Shown here piece after piece: positions 1-4,929 of a stretch of DNA of 5,983 nucleotides (position 1 is its first letter; each line of letters starts with the position of its first letter). The position numbers were made by a program, and so were the translations under genes. A model generated the notes under the pieces. It saw only the letters and a program-made list of their open reading frames with translations. It had not been told where the DNA came from and ran no database searches. The stretch is from Candidatus Heimdallarchaeota archaeon (GTDB lineage Archaea; Asgardarchaeota; Heimdallarchaeia; Heimdallarchaeales; Kariarchaeaceae): the NCBI GenBank assembly GCA_030668165.1, contig DAOUUM010000199.1, positions 1-5,983 on the forward strand, written 5' to 3'.

Positions 1-298
1 CCTCTTTATTCAAAGAAGGTCGATTGAAACCCTGATTGTTGTAGTATTGAAAGACAGAGATGTTATATTTGATCAGTTCATCATTCAATAAGTCATTTTC
101 CTTCTTGATCTCCTGTACAATGTCCTTGGTTTCATCGATTCTTTGTAAATAAAATAAATAATATGTAAAAAATGTTTTTGCAAAAGTGATATCCAGGGGA
201 GTTTCTAGTTGTTCCATTAATTCAAGGGCTTTTGGTTCATCTGTGTGCAAAAATAGTATATCAAAAATTTCCTTAACTCTTGATGAAAATCGAGGCAT
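1..298 (-). CDS. Hypothetical helical protein, C-terminus cut by window edge
   Basis: An open frame of 99 codons runs on the minus strand from an ATG at 298-296 to the window edge with no stop. It begins MPRFSSRVKEIFDILF and is rich in Leu, Glu, Lys, Phe and Tyr. The sequence reads as successive amphipathic helices (about residues 5-17, 22-31, 37-52 and 55-78). One run, FAKTFFTYYLFYLQ at about 39-52, is followed by an acidic/basic helix. This resembles a TPR-like or other alpha-helical scaffold, but I do not recognise a family and no catalytic motif is visible. No signal peptide is seen. The start is supported by a TATA-like element about 27 bases upstream and the absence of a Shine-Dalgarno sequence, as expected for a leaderless transcript. 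The gene is divergent from the longin-like gene at 553. The reading frame is fairly secure; the function is unknown. Confidence 0.65.
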   Translation of the reverse strand, partial: MPRFSSRVKEIFDILFLHTDEPKALELMEQLETPLDITFAKTFFTYYLFYLQRIDETKDIVQEIKKENDLLNDELIKYNISVFQYYNNQGFNRPSLNKE

Positions 299-320
299 TC
301 TAAATAGATTATTAAGGATA

Positions 321-330
321 ATTAATTAAA
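321..330 (-). promoter_or_regulatory. TATA-like element for the leftmost gene
   Basis: Read on the minus strand this is TTTAATTAAT. It is centred about 27 bases before the ATG at 298, the spacing expected between an archaeal TATA box and the start of a leaderless mRNA. No purine-rich ribosome binding site lies between it and the ATG. Identified by eye only. Confidence 0.4.
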
Positions 331-413
331 TTTGTGTGATCAAGAGGTTGATTTGTTGAATTCGATTGATATGATGATACAGAAATATAACTACTTGATG
401 CCATGGAGATTGT

Positions 414-478
414 GAGGGAGAAGAGACCCAGATCCCTGCAAACCCATGTATCGGTGACTTTTATGAATGAGTATCATC
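414..478 (+). pseudogene. Decayed copy of the 3' end of the longin-like gene
   Basis: This stretch aligns without gaps to 923-987, offset 509 bases, with about 51 of 65 bases identical by eye. The reference copy holds the last 13 codons of the longin-like gene (R-G-R-R-D-P-D-P-R-K-H-M-stop) plus about 27 bases of 3' flank. In the matching frame this copy reads G-R-R-D-P-D-P-C-K-P-M-Y. It has an in-frame TGA just upstream at 413-415 (where the intact gene has AGA) and has lost the terminal stop, so it is not translated as such. Bases 380-413 show only weak further resemblance to the intact gene. It is best read as the remnant of a second, deleted gene copy or of a small tandem duplication. A shared regulatory RNA end is an alternative. 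Confidence 0.55.
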
Positions 479-523
479 GCAAGAAGTTTTAATAATAATA
501 ATAGACAAAAACAATAAATAAAT

Positions 524-533
524 TTTATAAATA
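524..533 (+). promoter_or_regulatory. TATA box of the longin-like gene
   Basis: TTTATAAATA is centred about 24 bases before the ATG at 553. The spacer is AT-rich and lacks a Shine-Dalgarno motif. This fits a leaderless archaeal transcript starting at or next to the first ATG, and favours 553 over the second ATG at 556. Confidence 0.5.
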
Positions 534-552
534 AAATAATTCTCCAATTTAA

Positions 553-960
553 ATGATGACCGTATTTGCTGTTTATTTAGTTCGTGTACCTGGATACCTT
601 CTAGTATCATACGTGAATCAAGCCCATGATGAATTTACTAGCGAAGAATTTGAATCGTTCATAATTCCACATGTATGCCATTGGAATGAGATAAACAAGG
701 TAGAAAAAGTAGAAATACGTGGGATATTTTTTCATTTCATGGATTTTGAGAGTATTATTGAAATTATTATTACCGATGATGAAAAACGACCCACAAAAAT
801 GATGAGTATGATTGGTCACGAATTTATCAGGAAATATGGGATAGTGCCTGAAGATTGGAAAGGTGAATTTAATGCATTTAATTACTATATAACAGATATT
901 CAAAGAATATTGAAAAATAGTAGAGGGAGAAGAGATCCAGATCCTCGTAAACACATGTAG
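553..960 (+). CDS. Small longin/roadblock-like domain protein
   Basis: This encodes a 135-residue soluble protein without a signal peptide. The inferred secondary structure is strand (about 3-11), strand (14-21), helix (29-46), strand (50-63), strand (66-74), helix (80-95), helix (104-121), then a basic tail (123-135, R-G-R-R-D-P-D-P-R-K). That order matches the compact longin/roadblock-like proteins common in archaea, especially Asgard archaea, where such domains often accompany small GTPases. Other marks typical of that group are an acidic stretch before the first long helix (H-D-E-F-T-S-E-E-F) and a Y-G-x-x-x-E-D-W-K-G turn before the last helix. A role in GTPase regulation or scaffolding is inference; no GTPase gene is visible in the window. 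ATG-ATG at 553-558 allows two starts, and the first suits the TATA spacing. A decayed copy of its 3' end lies upstream at 414-478. Family assignment is moderate, from fold pattern only. Confidence 0.7.
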   Translation: MMTVFAVYLVRVPGYLLVSYVNQAHDEFTSEEFESFIIPHVCHWNEINKVEKVEIRGIFFHFMDFESIIEIIITDDEKRPTKMMSMIGHEFIRKYGIVPEDWKGEFNAFNYYITDIQRILKNSRGRRDPDPRKHM

Positions 961-987
961 CTGTAAGCTTTATACGTGAATATCATC
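923..987 (+). repeat. Intact copy of the 65-bp imperfect direct repeat
   Basis: This is the partner of 414-478. It spans the last codons, the TAG stop and the immediate 3' flank of the longin-like gene. The two copies share GAGGGAGAAGAGA at one end and TATCATC at the other, with scattered substitutions between. Because the match continues past the stop codon, the duplicated unit included non-coding DNA. Confidence 0.6.
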
Positions 988-1003
988 AAAGAAGATAAGA
1001 TAA

Positions 1004-1008
1004 TTTTT
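1004..1008 (+). terminator. Possible U-tract terminator of the longin-like gene
   Basis: Five consecutive T residues lie about 45 bases after the TAG stop at 958-960, in AT-rich sequence just before the repeat array. Archaeal intrinsic termination relies mainly on U-rich tracts without a required hairpin. The tract is short, so support is weak. Confidence 0.2.
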
Positions 1009-1123
1009 AGCAAATATCATCACTAAATATGATTATTTCATCGTTAATTTAATTGTAATACTTAGTGATGGCCATCGATGTATATTGGTAAAATCCATAA
1101 TAAAGGTCTGTAATTTGATATTT

Positions 1124-1141
1124 AGTGATGATATCATCACT
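1124..1141. promoter_or_regulatory. 18-bp perfect palindrome within the array
   Basis: AGTGATGATATCATCACT is a perfect inverted repeat. Its half-site is the array motif GTGATGA, and the two half-sites are separated by two bases. It is a good candidate operator for a homodimeric regulator. A cruciform or RNA hairpin is possible but less likely, because the symmetry leaves no loop. Confidence 0.5.
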
Positions 1142-1188
1142 TCAGGTTATTTCTATTGTCCATTATGATATTTAATGATGATGGTTAG

Positions 1189-1200
1189 TGATGATCATCA
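1189..1200. promoter_or_regulatory. 12-bp palindrome within the array
   Basis: TGATGATCATCA is perfectly self-complementary and overlaps the forward array motif at 1185-1194. It is a further candidate half-site pair, with the two halves abutting directly rather than spaced by two bases. Confidence 0.35.
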
Positions 1201-1302
1201 TCAATAACATATAGTCTATTTAATTAGCATAATATTTTAGTGATGATCGATGAATAAATATCACTATTTCATCGTAAGTGTACAGTCTAGAAAAGAAGGC
1301 CT

Positions 1303-1318
1303 GTGATGACATCATCAC
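1303..1318. promoter_or_regulatory. 16-bp palindrome within the array
   Basis: GTGATGA-CA-TCATCAC repeats exactly the half-sites and two-base spacing of the palindrome at 1124-1141, with a different central dinucleotide (CA instead of TA). Conservation of the arms but not the centre is what an operator pair for one dimeric protein would show. Confidence 0.45.
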
Positions 1319-1434
1319 TATAAAATGATAGTAAATTGGCTGAAAAGCGAAAATAAACGTTTATCATCAATCAATCATCACTATAATTAAGCAAAAAATG
1401 ACACGCGAATTAGTGATGAAAGGTACCCAGTTTA

Positions 1435-1449
1435 CCTGATTTTATCAGG
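1435..1449. other. Short stem-loop CCTGAT-TTT-ATCAGG
   Basis: Six-base perfectly complementary arms flank a three-base loop, just after the last array motif. No T-tract follows on either strand, so a terminator is not well supported. It could be a small hairpin or another operator. Confidence 0.25.
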
Positions 1450-1525
1450 ATGCTATTGCAGTATTCCGCTCCTCCCATGCATAATTCTAAATAATAGGTC
1501 AATTTCCCGGGGACCACTCTTATTC

Positions 1526-1533
1526 TTATATAA
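1526..1533 (+). promoter_or_regulatory. TATA box upstream of the methyltransferase
   Basis: TTATATAA is centred about 22-27 bases before 1552-1557. This predicts a transcript start close to where homology says the methyltransferase protein should begin, about 115 bases before its first in-frame ATG at 1671. It supports an N-terminus upstream of 1671. Confidence 0.4.
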
Positions 1534-1553
1534 TGTTATACCGATGATCAGAT

Positions 1554-2318
1554 GTAGTCGACGATCATATAATTGCACAGTGGAGAGCAGAGGAACAGGA
1601 ACCCTTTGAGGGTTGGGACTTCTCACACCTGCTGGGTAGACGTGTTGAGGATATTCCTCATATCTCTTACATGGATAAGGCAAGGGAGTTGATCATAGGA
1701 TCCACATCAGTACTTGATATCGGTACTGGAGGTGGAGAGGTACTGAGGAATTTCAAGGATGTCTTACCTGAAAAGACTTTGGCCACTGAGGGATATCTGC
1801 CAAACCTAGAACTATCTCGGAAGAATCTCTCGCCGTTGCGAATTGAGGTGGTTTATGCTGATGACAGTTTGACTGCTGAGCTGCCATTTCCTGATGATAG
1901 TTTTGACCTTATACTGAGCAGACACAGTGCCTACAACATTGCAGAGGTGAATAGAATTCTGAAACCTGGTGGGATATTCTTCACCAGACAGGTTGAGGGT
2001 ACAAGTGAAAGGGATTTTGTTGAGTTCTTTGATGAGAGCCTCAAATATGATTTTTTTACCCTGGATTATGTCAAGAACACACTAAAAAATCAATCAGAAT
2101 TGATCATCGAATTTGCAGAGCTTTGGCAGGGAAGTGTGAGGTACCTTGATGTGGGATCTATTGTATACTACTTAAAAGCCATTCCATGGATAGTAGATGA
2201 TTTCTCAGTCGATTCACATCTGGATTACCTGATAAAACTTCATAAAAAATTACAAAAGAACAATGAACTGGTTTTCTCGATCGGCTATCTCTTTTTACTC
2301 GCCAGAAAACCCATGTGA
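1554..2318 (+). CDS. Class I SAM-dependent methyltransferase (start uncertain)
   Basis: This is a Rossmann-fold methyltransferase of the Methyltransf_11 type. Counting from the ATG at 1671 (215 residues), the SAM-binding motif I is VLDIGTGGGEVL at about 14-25. The acidic end of strand 2 is at TEGY (about 39-42), and ADDSLTAELPFPDDSFDLILSR lies at about 63-84. A post-IV L-K-P-G-G turn follows, then IFFTRQVEG. The frame stays open upstream to 1548 and encodes QWRAEEQEPFEGWDFSHL and a G-R-R-V-E-D-I-P segment. This matches the N-terminal cap of a known family of such methyltransferases (W-x-x-E-x-x-P-F-x-G-W-D-F-S), so the real protein probably has about 250 residues. No ATG, GTG or TTG exists in frame between the TGA at 1545-1547 and 1671. 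I give 1554 as the approximate homology-based start. The start is lost, non-canonical (ATA at 1569 or ATT at 1572), or shifted by a one-base indel from the ATG at 1552. The substrate is unknown. Confidence 0.8.
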   Translation, partial: VVDDHIIAQWRAEEQEPFEGWDFSHLLGRRVEDIPHISYMDKARELIIGSTSVLDIGTGGGEVLRNFKDVLPEKTLATEGYLPNLELSRKNLSPLRIEVVYADDSLTAELPFPDDSFDLILSRHSAYNIAEVNRILKPGGIFFTRQVEGTSERDFVEFFDESLKYDFFTLDYVKNTLKNQSELIIEFAELWQGSVRYLDVGSIVYYLKAIPWIVDDFSVDSHLDYLIKLHKKLQKNNELVFSIGYLFLLARKPM

Positions 2319-2335
2319 ACTTATAAAAATATCAA

Positions 2336-2536
2336 CTATTTATGTATTGAATCTCTGAACCTGTCAGCCAGATCATAAGGATCAATAGTGCTTATACTAA
2401 GATAATCCACGGTTTCCGATCCACCCAGCGGAATGGTTGATAGTAAATCGATGATTAGATGTAAATCATCATCACTATTTCTGTTTGAGCTTTTCCTTAC
2501 CATGCTCCAATCATTCTTATTAGTGTCTATAGACAA
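2336..2536 (-). pseudogene. Truncated C-terminal fragment of a second GalT-like gene
   Basis: The minus-strand frame of 66 codons matches the last ~60 residues of the GalT-like protein encoded at 3445-4494. STIPLGGSETVDYLS and STIDPYDLA are shared exactly, with substitutions elsewhere (for example DLADRFRDSI against DLAENFRNAL). At DNA level 2361-2490 aligns to about 3488-3608. The fragment lacks the whole catalytic core, including the His-x-His-x-Gln site, and its only upstream start is a TTG at 2536. Differences in the conserved stretch are mostly synonymous, which suggests a formerly functional paralogue truncated later rather than a fresh copying error. Resemblance fades around 2500-2510, just before the divergent surface-protein gene at 2548. 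Translation as a small stand-alone protein cannot be excluded but is unlikely. Confidence 0.7.
2524..2535. promoter_or_regulatory. 12-bp palindrome upstream of the surface-protein gene
   Basis: TGTCTATAGACA is perfectly symmetric and ends 12 bases before the ATG at 2548. Its position could suit an operator near the transcription start of that gene, but a single 12-base palindrome may be chance. Confidence 0.25.
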
Positions 2537-2547
2537 TATTTTAGATA

Positions 2548-3429
2548 ATGGGCATCAGTAAAATCAATGCAAGCACTCTCATCATCATCCTCGTTATATC
2601 AGTCGTCACTACTCTTGTAGTAATTCAACTACCACCTGAGGAATATATTGATCCGAGCCATGTCAATCTGATGGAAAACGAGACCCTTTCCTTTGTTGAA
2701 GGCATTGATACCAATAATGATTCAAAATTCGAATATATCTCATTTAGTGTTGAGTTTCTATTAATTGCAAAGGGAAATTTCACACTTGAATTATCCTGCT
2801 CTCTTGGATTCCATATTGATGATGTATCAATAGGAGGGAGAATACTAAGTATAGATGACCACCTTGGGTATCAGATCAAAGGTGATATTAAACGAGATTA
2901 CATAATTTTAATCTCTTCTTTCAACGGTCCAGTCTATCAAAATCATATAGAGGAAATTAATATAGCGAATTTTCAAATAGTATTCATGCTCATACTTGAA
3001 GTTAGTGGGATCTATGATTCAGTTGAGTCCCCATTTGATATGGGCTCTCATAAATATGGAGTTGATCAATTAGATTTACGCGATCCCTACGAGATTATGA
3101 AGGTGGAATATATTTATTTCAATGATACCGATTCACTTGGTTTTGAGACAGGTGAATTCAACTTCACTGCTTATTTCAGATTTGCAATTGTACTTGAACT
3201 TGAATTCAATATGCATATCCGTTCCTATAACACTTCGGAATTCTATTCTTACGCTGAGGAATTTACATTAAATATTACAGAACCTCAATTGTATATCTAC
3301 TATTTCGGCTTGAATTTCTCAGAATGTGGAAAGGAATTCGCATACGTTAAGAGTATATACTACCATTTTGACCTGGATTTCGTATATGACAGTAGAATGG
3401 TGAGTGTATCCGAGACAATTTATTATTGA
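2548..3429 (+). CDS. Membrane-anchored, probably glycosylated surface protein
   Basis: This 293-residue protein has a short polar N-terminus (1-10) and one hydrophobic segment at about 11-28 (LIIILVISVVTTLVVIQL). No signal peptidase site is obvious, so it is likely a type II membrane anchor. The rest is strand-rich and acidic, and would face outside the cell. The external part has several Asn-x-Ser/Thr sequons (NET 44, NDS 57, NFT 77, then NDT, NFT, NTS, NIT and NFS), which suits archaeal S-layer-type N-glycosylation. D-T-N-N-D-S-K-F-E-Y at 54-63 resembles the Asp/Asn-rich calcium-binding loops of archaeal surface beta-domains, followed by a typical alternating strand and G-N-F-T-L. The specific function is unknown. 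It lies between the two GalT-like copies and converges with the intact one, leaving only 15 bases between them. The ATG is the first in the frame after the TGTCTATAGACA palindrome. Confidence 0.75.
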   Translation: MGISKINASTLIIILVISVVTTLVVIQLPPEEYIDPSHVNLMENETLSFVEGIDTNNDSKFEYISFSVEFLLIAKGNFTLELSCSLGFHIDDVSIGGRILSIDDHLGYQIKGDIKRDYIILISSFNGPVYQNHIEEINIANFQIVFMLILEVSGIYDSVESPFDMGSHKYGVDQLDLRDPYEIMKVEYIYFNDTDSLGFETGEFNFTAYFRFAIVLELEFNMHIRSYNTSEFYSYAEEFTLNITEPQLYIYYFGLNFSECGKEFAYVKSIYYHFDLDFVYDSRMVSVSETIYY

Positions 3430-3436
3430 CAATCCT

Positions 3437-3442
3437 AAAAAA
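3437..3442 (-). terminator. Possible U6 terminator of the GalT-like gene
   Basis: Six A residues on the plus strand give a U6 tract on the minus-strand transcript, beginning three bases after the TAG stop at 3447-3445. It falls in the 15-base gap between two convergent genes. Archaeal U-tract termination makes it plausible; there is no hairpin. Confidence 0.3.
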
Positions 3443-3444
3443 TA

Positions 3445-4494
3445 CTAATCAATTATTTCTTTAATATTCTTCAGAGCATTCCTAAAATTTTCTGCCAGAT
3501 CATATGGATCAATAGTGCTTACACTCAGATAATCCACTGTTTCTGATCCACCCAGCGGAATGGTCGATAGTATATCGATGATGATATGAAAGTCATCACT
3601 ATTATTTGTCTGACGAAAGGCAATCGAATGGTCCTTCATATTGGGCCATGGAATATCAGCATTACCCAGTACCTGATGGGCAATACTCATTGCCTTGCCA
3701 AGTGATTTGATAGCATCATCACTCATCTTTTCCACCCGGTTGATATGTTGCTTGGGTAGTATCCTTAGCGACAATAATCTGATAGGTGCAAAGGGTTGTA
3801 TCAGTCTGATATTATCATCCTCCCATATGATCATCCGATCCAGATCAATACTCTGTTTGAGATGATCAGTGATGATACCTTTGTGATTGGCCATCTTGCA
3901 TGTAAAGCATTCATCATTACTAGCAAATGCTCTGATGAATCCATATGCGAGTAGGCCATGCAGTTCACGGGTCATGTATGCCTGGGCATGCAGGTGTCTG
4001 AGTGATGCCCCCGAACTCCTACCAACATTCATGAATACCACACTGGATCTGAGATTATCATCAGTCAAATTTCTTATTGCAGAGAACATCGATCGGAAGA
4101 TGTAGTACACTGCCTCTGAATCAGTTAAGGTATCGCTGAATTTTGTGGGAATTGCAACCATTGCAATCCCATTCTCCCGTCTCCCCTCATCAATTGATTG
4201 TGAGAATGGAGGATACTTGTTGATGATGGTTACCCCATCATATTTCTCCAGTCTATGATATCTCGCATCATCAGCAGGCAGGTCAATCGACTCACCATCA
4301 GCATCAAGAACAATAGCCAGCTCCTTACCGGTGATCACATCCAATAGAACTGAATCGTTTTTATCACTGATCTGTGCTGCCCTCTTTGATCTCTTGTACT
4401 CTCTGGGTCTTGAAGTTCTAGATGAACTGATCAGTATCCTGAATCCAAATATCTGTCCATCATCTATGAATGATTGCAAGGGATCAAATCTCAT
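3445..4494 (-). CDS. Galactose-1-phosphate uridylyltransferase-like enzyme (HIT superfamily)
   Basis: This is a GalT-related nucleotidyltransferase. Enzymes of this group move a nucleoside monophosphate between a nucleotide sugar and a sugar phosphate through a covalent histidine intermediate. From the ATG at 4494 (349 residues), the N-terminus reads MRFDPLQSF, then an I-L-I-S-x-x-R-x-x-R-P element as in GalT. The active-site motif S-L-R-H-L-H-A-Q lies at about 164-171, with His169 as the expected nucleophile. C-F-T-C is at 196-199, P-F-A-P at 234-237 and P-K-Q-H at 247-250. The C-terminal domain ends with T-I-D-P-Y-D-L-A. The N-terminal Cys-x-x-Cys zinc pair of E. coli GalT is not seen. The exact substrate is unproven; a nucleotide-sugar phosphorylase is an alternative. 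A TTG at 4539 would add 15 residues (E-M just before R-F-D-P resembles some relatives). ATG is preferred because the extension overlaps a TATA-like stretch. A truncated paralogue lies at 2336-2536. Confidence 0.8.
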   Translation of the reverse strand: MRFDPLQSFIDDGQIFGFRILISSSRTSRPREYKRSKRAAQISDKNDSVLLDVITGKELAIVLDADGESIDLPADDARYHRLEKYDGVTIINKYPPFSQSIDEGRRENGIAMVAIPTKFSDTLTDSEAVYYIFRSMFSAIRNLTDDNLRSSVVFMNVGRSSGASLRHLHAQAYMTRELHGLLAYGFIRAFASNDECFTCKMANHKGIITDHLKQSIDLDRMIIWEDDNIRLIQPFAPIRLLSLRILPKQHINRVEKMSDDAIKSLGKAMSIAHQVLGNADIPWPNMKDHSIAFRQTNNSDDFHIIIDILSTIPLGGSETVDYLSVSTIDPYDLAENFRNALKNIKEIID

Positions 4495-4524
4495 CTCAGG
4501 TTGAGAATCCTTGAATTTTCCCCA

Positions 4525-4534
4525 ATAATTATAA
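4525..4534 (-). promoter_or_regulatory. TATA-like element for the GalT-like gene
   Basis: Read on the minus strand this is TTATAATTAT, centred about 35 bases before the ATG at 4494. That would place transcription start about 8-10 bases before that ATG. If it is the true promoter it rules out the alternative TTG start at 4539. A competing TATA-like stretch (ATTTTATT, near 4567-4574) could instead serve the TTG. Confidence 0.3.
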
Positions 4535-4576
4535 TTCAATATTTTTTCTTATTTTTCGTGATTTATCAATAAAATG

Positions 4577-4623
4577 ATCTACACCAATGCAAATGATATA
4601 ATTTTAAACTGATAAGTGTAGAT
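4577..4623. repeat. Inverted repeat ATCTACAC ... GTGTAGAT
   Basis: Perfect 8-base arms at 4577-4584 and 4616-4623 are separated by 31 AT-rich bases. They lie between the end of the RAM-domain gene and the start of the GalT-like gene. They could form a weak terminator stem for the former or a pair of operator half-sites for the latter. No T-tract adjoins them. Confidence 0.3.
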
Positions 4624-4642
4624 AAATTTGGAATTATCGAAT

Positions 4643-4879
4643 CTATTTATCGTTCACTGCAATCATGGTCATGGTAGTTCTGATACCATCAACACTACGT
4701 AGATCACCAGTGACTCCTTTCTTAAGGTCGTCTAGATTATCAGCCTGTACCTTGACGATCAGGTCGTATATGCCGTAGACCAAATGGACGGTAACCACCT
4801 CGGGTAGTTCTTTCAATTTTTCCATTACGCTTTCTTCTGCCGCTACATCTGTGTTAATTAATATGAATGCTGTTGCCAT
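4643..4879 (-). CDS. Stand-alone Lrp/AsnC-type RAM (ligand-binding) domain protein
   Basis: This 78-residue protein consists only of the effector-binding/oligomerisation domain of Lrp/AsnC regulators, with no helix-turn-helix. The ferredoxin-like beta-alpha-beta-beta-alpha-beta pattern is clear: strand ATAFILINTD (2-11), helix ESVMEKLKEL (16-25), strand VVTVHLVYG (28-36) with the typical turn, strand YDLIVKVQAD (38-47), helix LDDLKKGVTGDLRSV (49-63), strand RTTMTMIAV (67-75). In the family this domain binds amino acids or other small metabolites, and stand-alone versions may associate with full-length Lrp-like proteins. Which ligand is bound here cannot be told. The ATG at 4879 is preceded by a Shine-Dalgarno-like GAGGCG with a five-base spacing, unlike the leaderless genes elsewhere in the window. 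It lies 164 bases downstream of the thioredoxin reductase gene, with palindromes between. Confidence 0.88.
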   Translation of the reverse strand: MATAFILINTDVAAEESVMEKLKELPEVVTVHLVYGIYDLIVKVQADNLDDLKKGVTGDLRSVDGIRTTMTMIAVNDK

Positions 4880-4884
4880 AATAT

Positions 4885-4890
4885 CGCCTC
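4885..4890 (-). promoter_or_regulatory. Shine-Dalgarno site of the RAM-domain gene
   Basis: On the minus strand GAGGCG lies five bases before the ATG at 4879. It is the only clear ribosome binding site in the window, and it fixes this start and implies a leadered mRNA. Confidence 0.55.
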
Positions 4891-4904
4891 AATGTTATCC
4901 CTTT

Positions 4905-4922
4905 TCACAAAATATTATGTGA
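4905..4922. promoter_or_regulatory. 18-bp near-palindrome upstream of the RAM-domain gene
   Basis: TCACAAAATATTATGTGA is symmetric except for one mismatched pair. Its AT-rich centre (CATAATATT on the minus strand) could itself be the TATA box, at about the right distance for a transcript beginning just before the Shine-Dalgarno site. A dimeric regulator bound here would occlude the promoter; autoregulation by an Lrp-type factor is inference. Confidence 0.4.
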
Positions 4923-4929
4923 TATGGAT

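Larger units (their letters stand above)
1017..1419. repeat. Iteron-like array of TTAGTGATGA / TCATCACTAA motifs
   Basis: About 400 non-coding bases carry many copies of one decamer in both orientations. Forward TTAGTGATGA occurs exactly at 1122-1131, 1185-1194, 1237-1246 and 1410-1419, and with one change at 1061-1070 region (TTAGTGATGG at 1062-1071). Reverse copies are TCATCACTAA at 1017-1026 and TCATCACTAT at 1312-1321 and 1375-1384. Weaker variants are TTAATGATGATG at 1172-1183 and TATCACTAT near 1259-1267. Most sites are roughly 45-65 bases apart. Two pair up as GTGATGA-NN-TCATCAC palindromes (1124-1141 and 1303-1318). An 11-base direct repeat, TATTTCATCGT, also occurs at 1034-1044 and 1265-1275. 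The arrangement suggests repeated binding sites for a dimeric DNA-binding protein: a multi-operator control region for a flanking gene, a replication or partition iteron set, or a remnant of a mobile element. No protein in the window identifies the binder. Confidence 0.6.

Noticed and set aside
490..503. AAT triplet run as a microsatellite of interest
   Set aside because: It is a short run (about four units) in AT-rich promoter DNA and is expected by composition.
607..954. Minus-strand open frame of 115 codons opposite the longin-like gene
   Set aside because: It is an antisense shadow. The plus-strand frame has the promoter and a coherent fold pattern; the reverse product is an Ile/Phe/Tyr-rich artefact.
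1017..1419. The repeat cluster as a CRISPR array
   Set aside because: Repeats are only about 10 bases, occur in both orientations and have variable gaps. There are no 24-37 base direct repeats and no cas genes nearby.
1533..1547. ATG at 1533 with in-frame TGA at 1545 read through as selenocysteine
   Set aside because: It would give a start in the methyltransferase frame, but the four codons before TGA match nothing. The family shows no Sec there, and no Sec insertion element was recognised. A lost or shifted start is simpler.
1453..1683. Minus-strand open frame opposite the methyltransferase N-terminus
   Set aside because: It is the antisense shadow of the conserved methyltransferase cap region; its composition (Pro/Arg-rich) and lack of family features argue against a gene.
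2469..2478. TCATCACTAT inside the GalT fragment (and again at 3593-3602) as array motif copies
   Set aside because: These decamers are explained by the conserved Asn-Ser-Asp-Asp codons of the duplicated gene, so a link to the array cannot be claimed.
3887..4105. Plus-strand open frame inside the GalT-like gene
   Set aside because: It lies antisense over the His-x-His-x-Gln active-site region of a well-supported gene.
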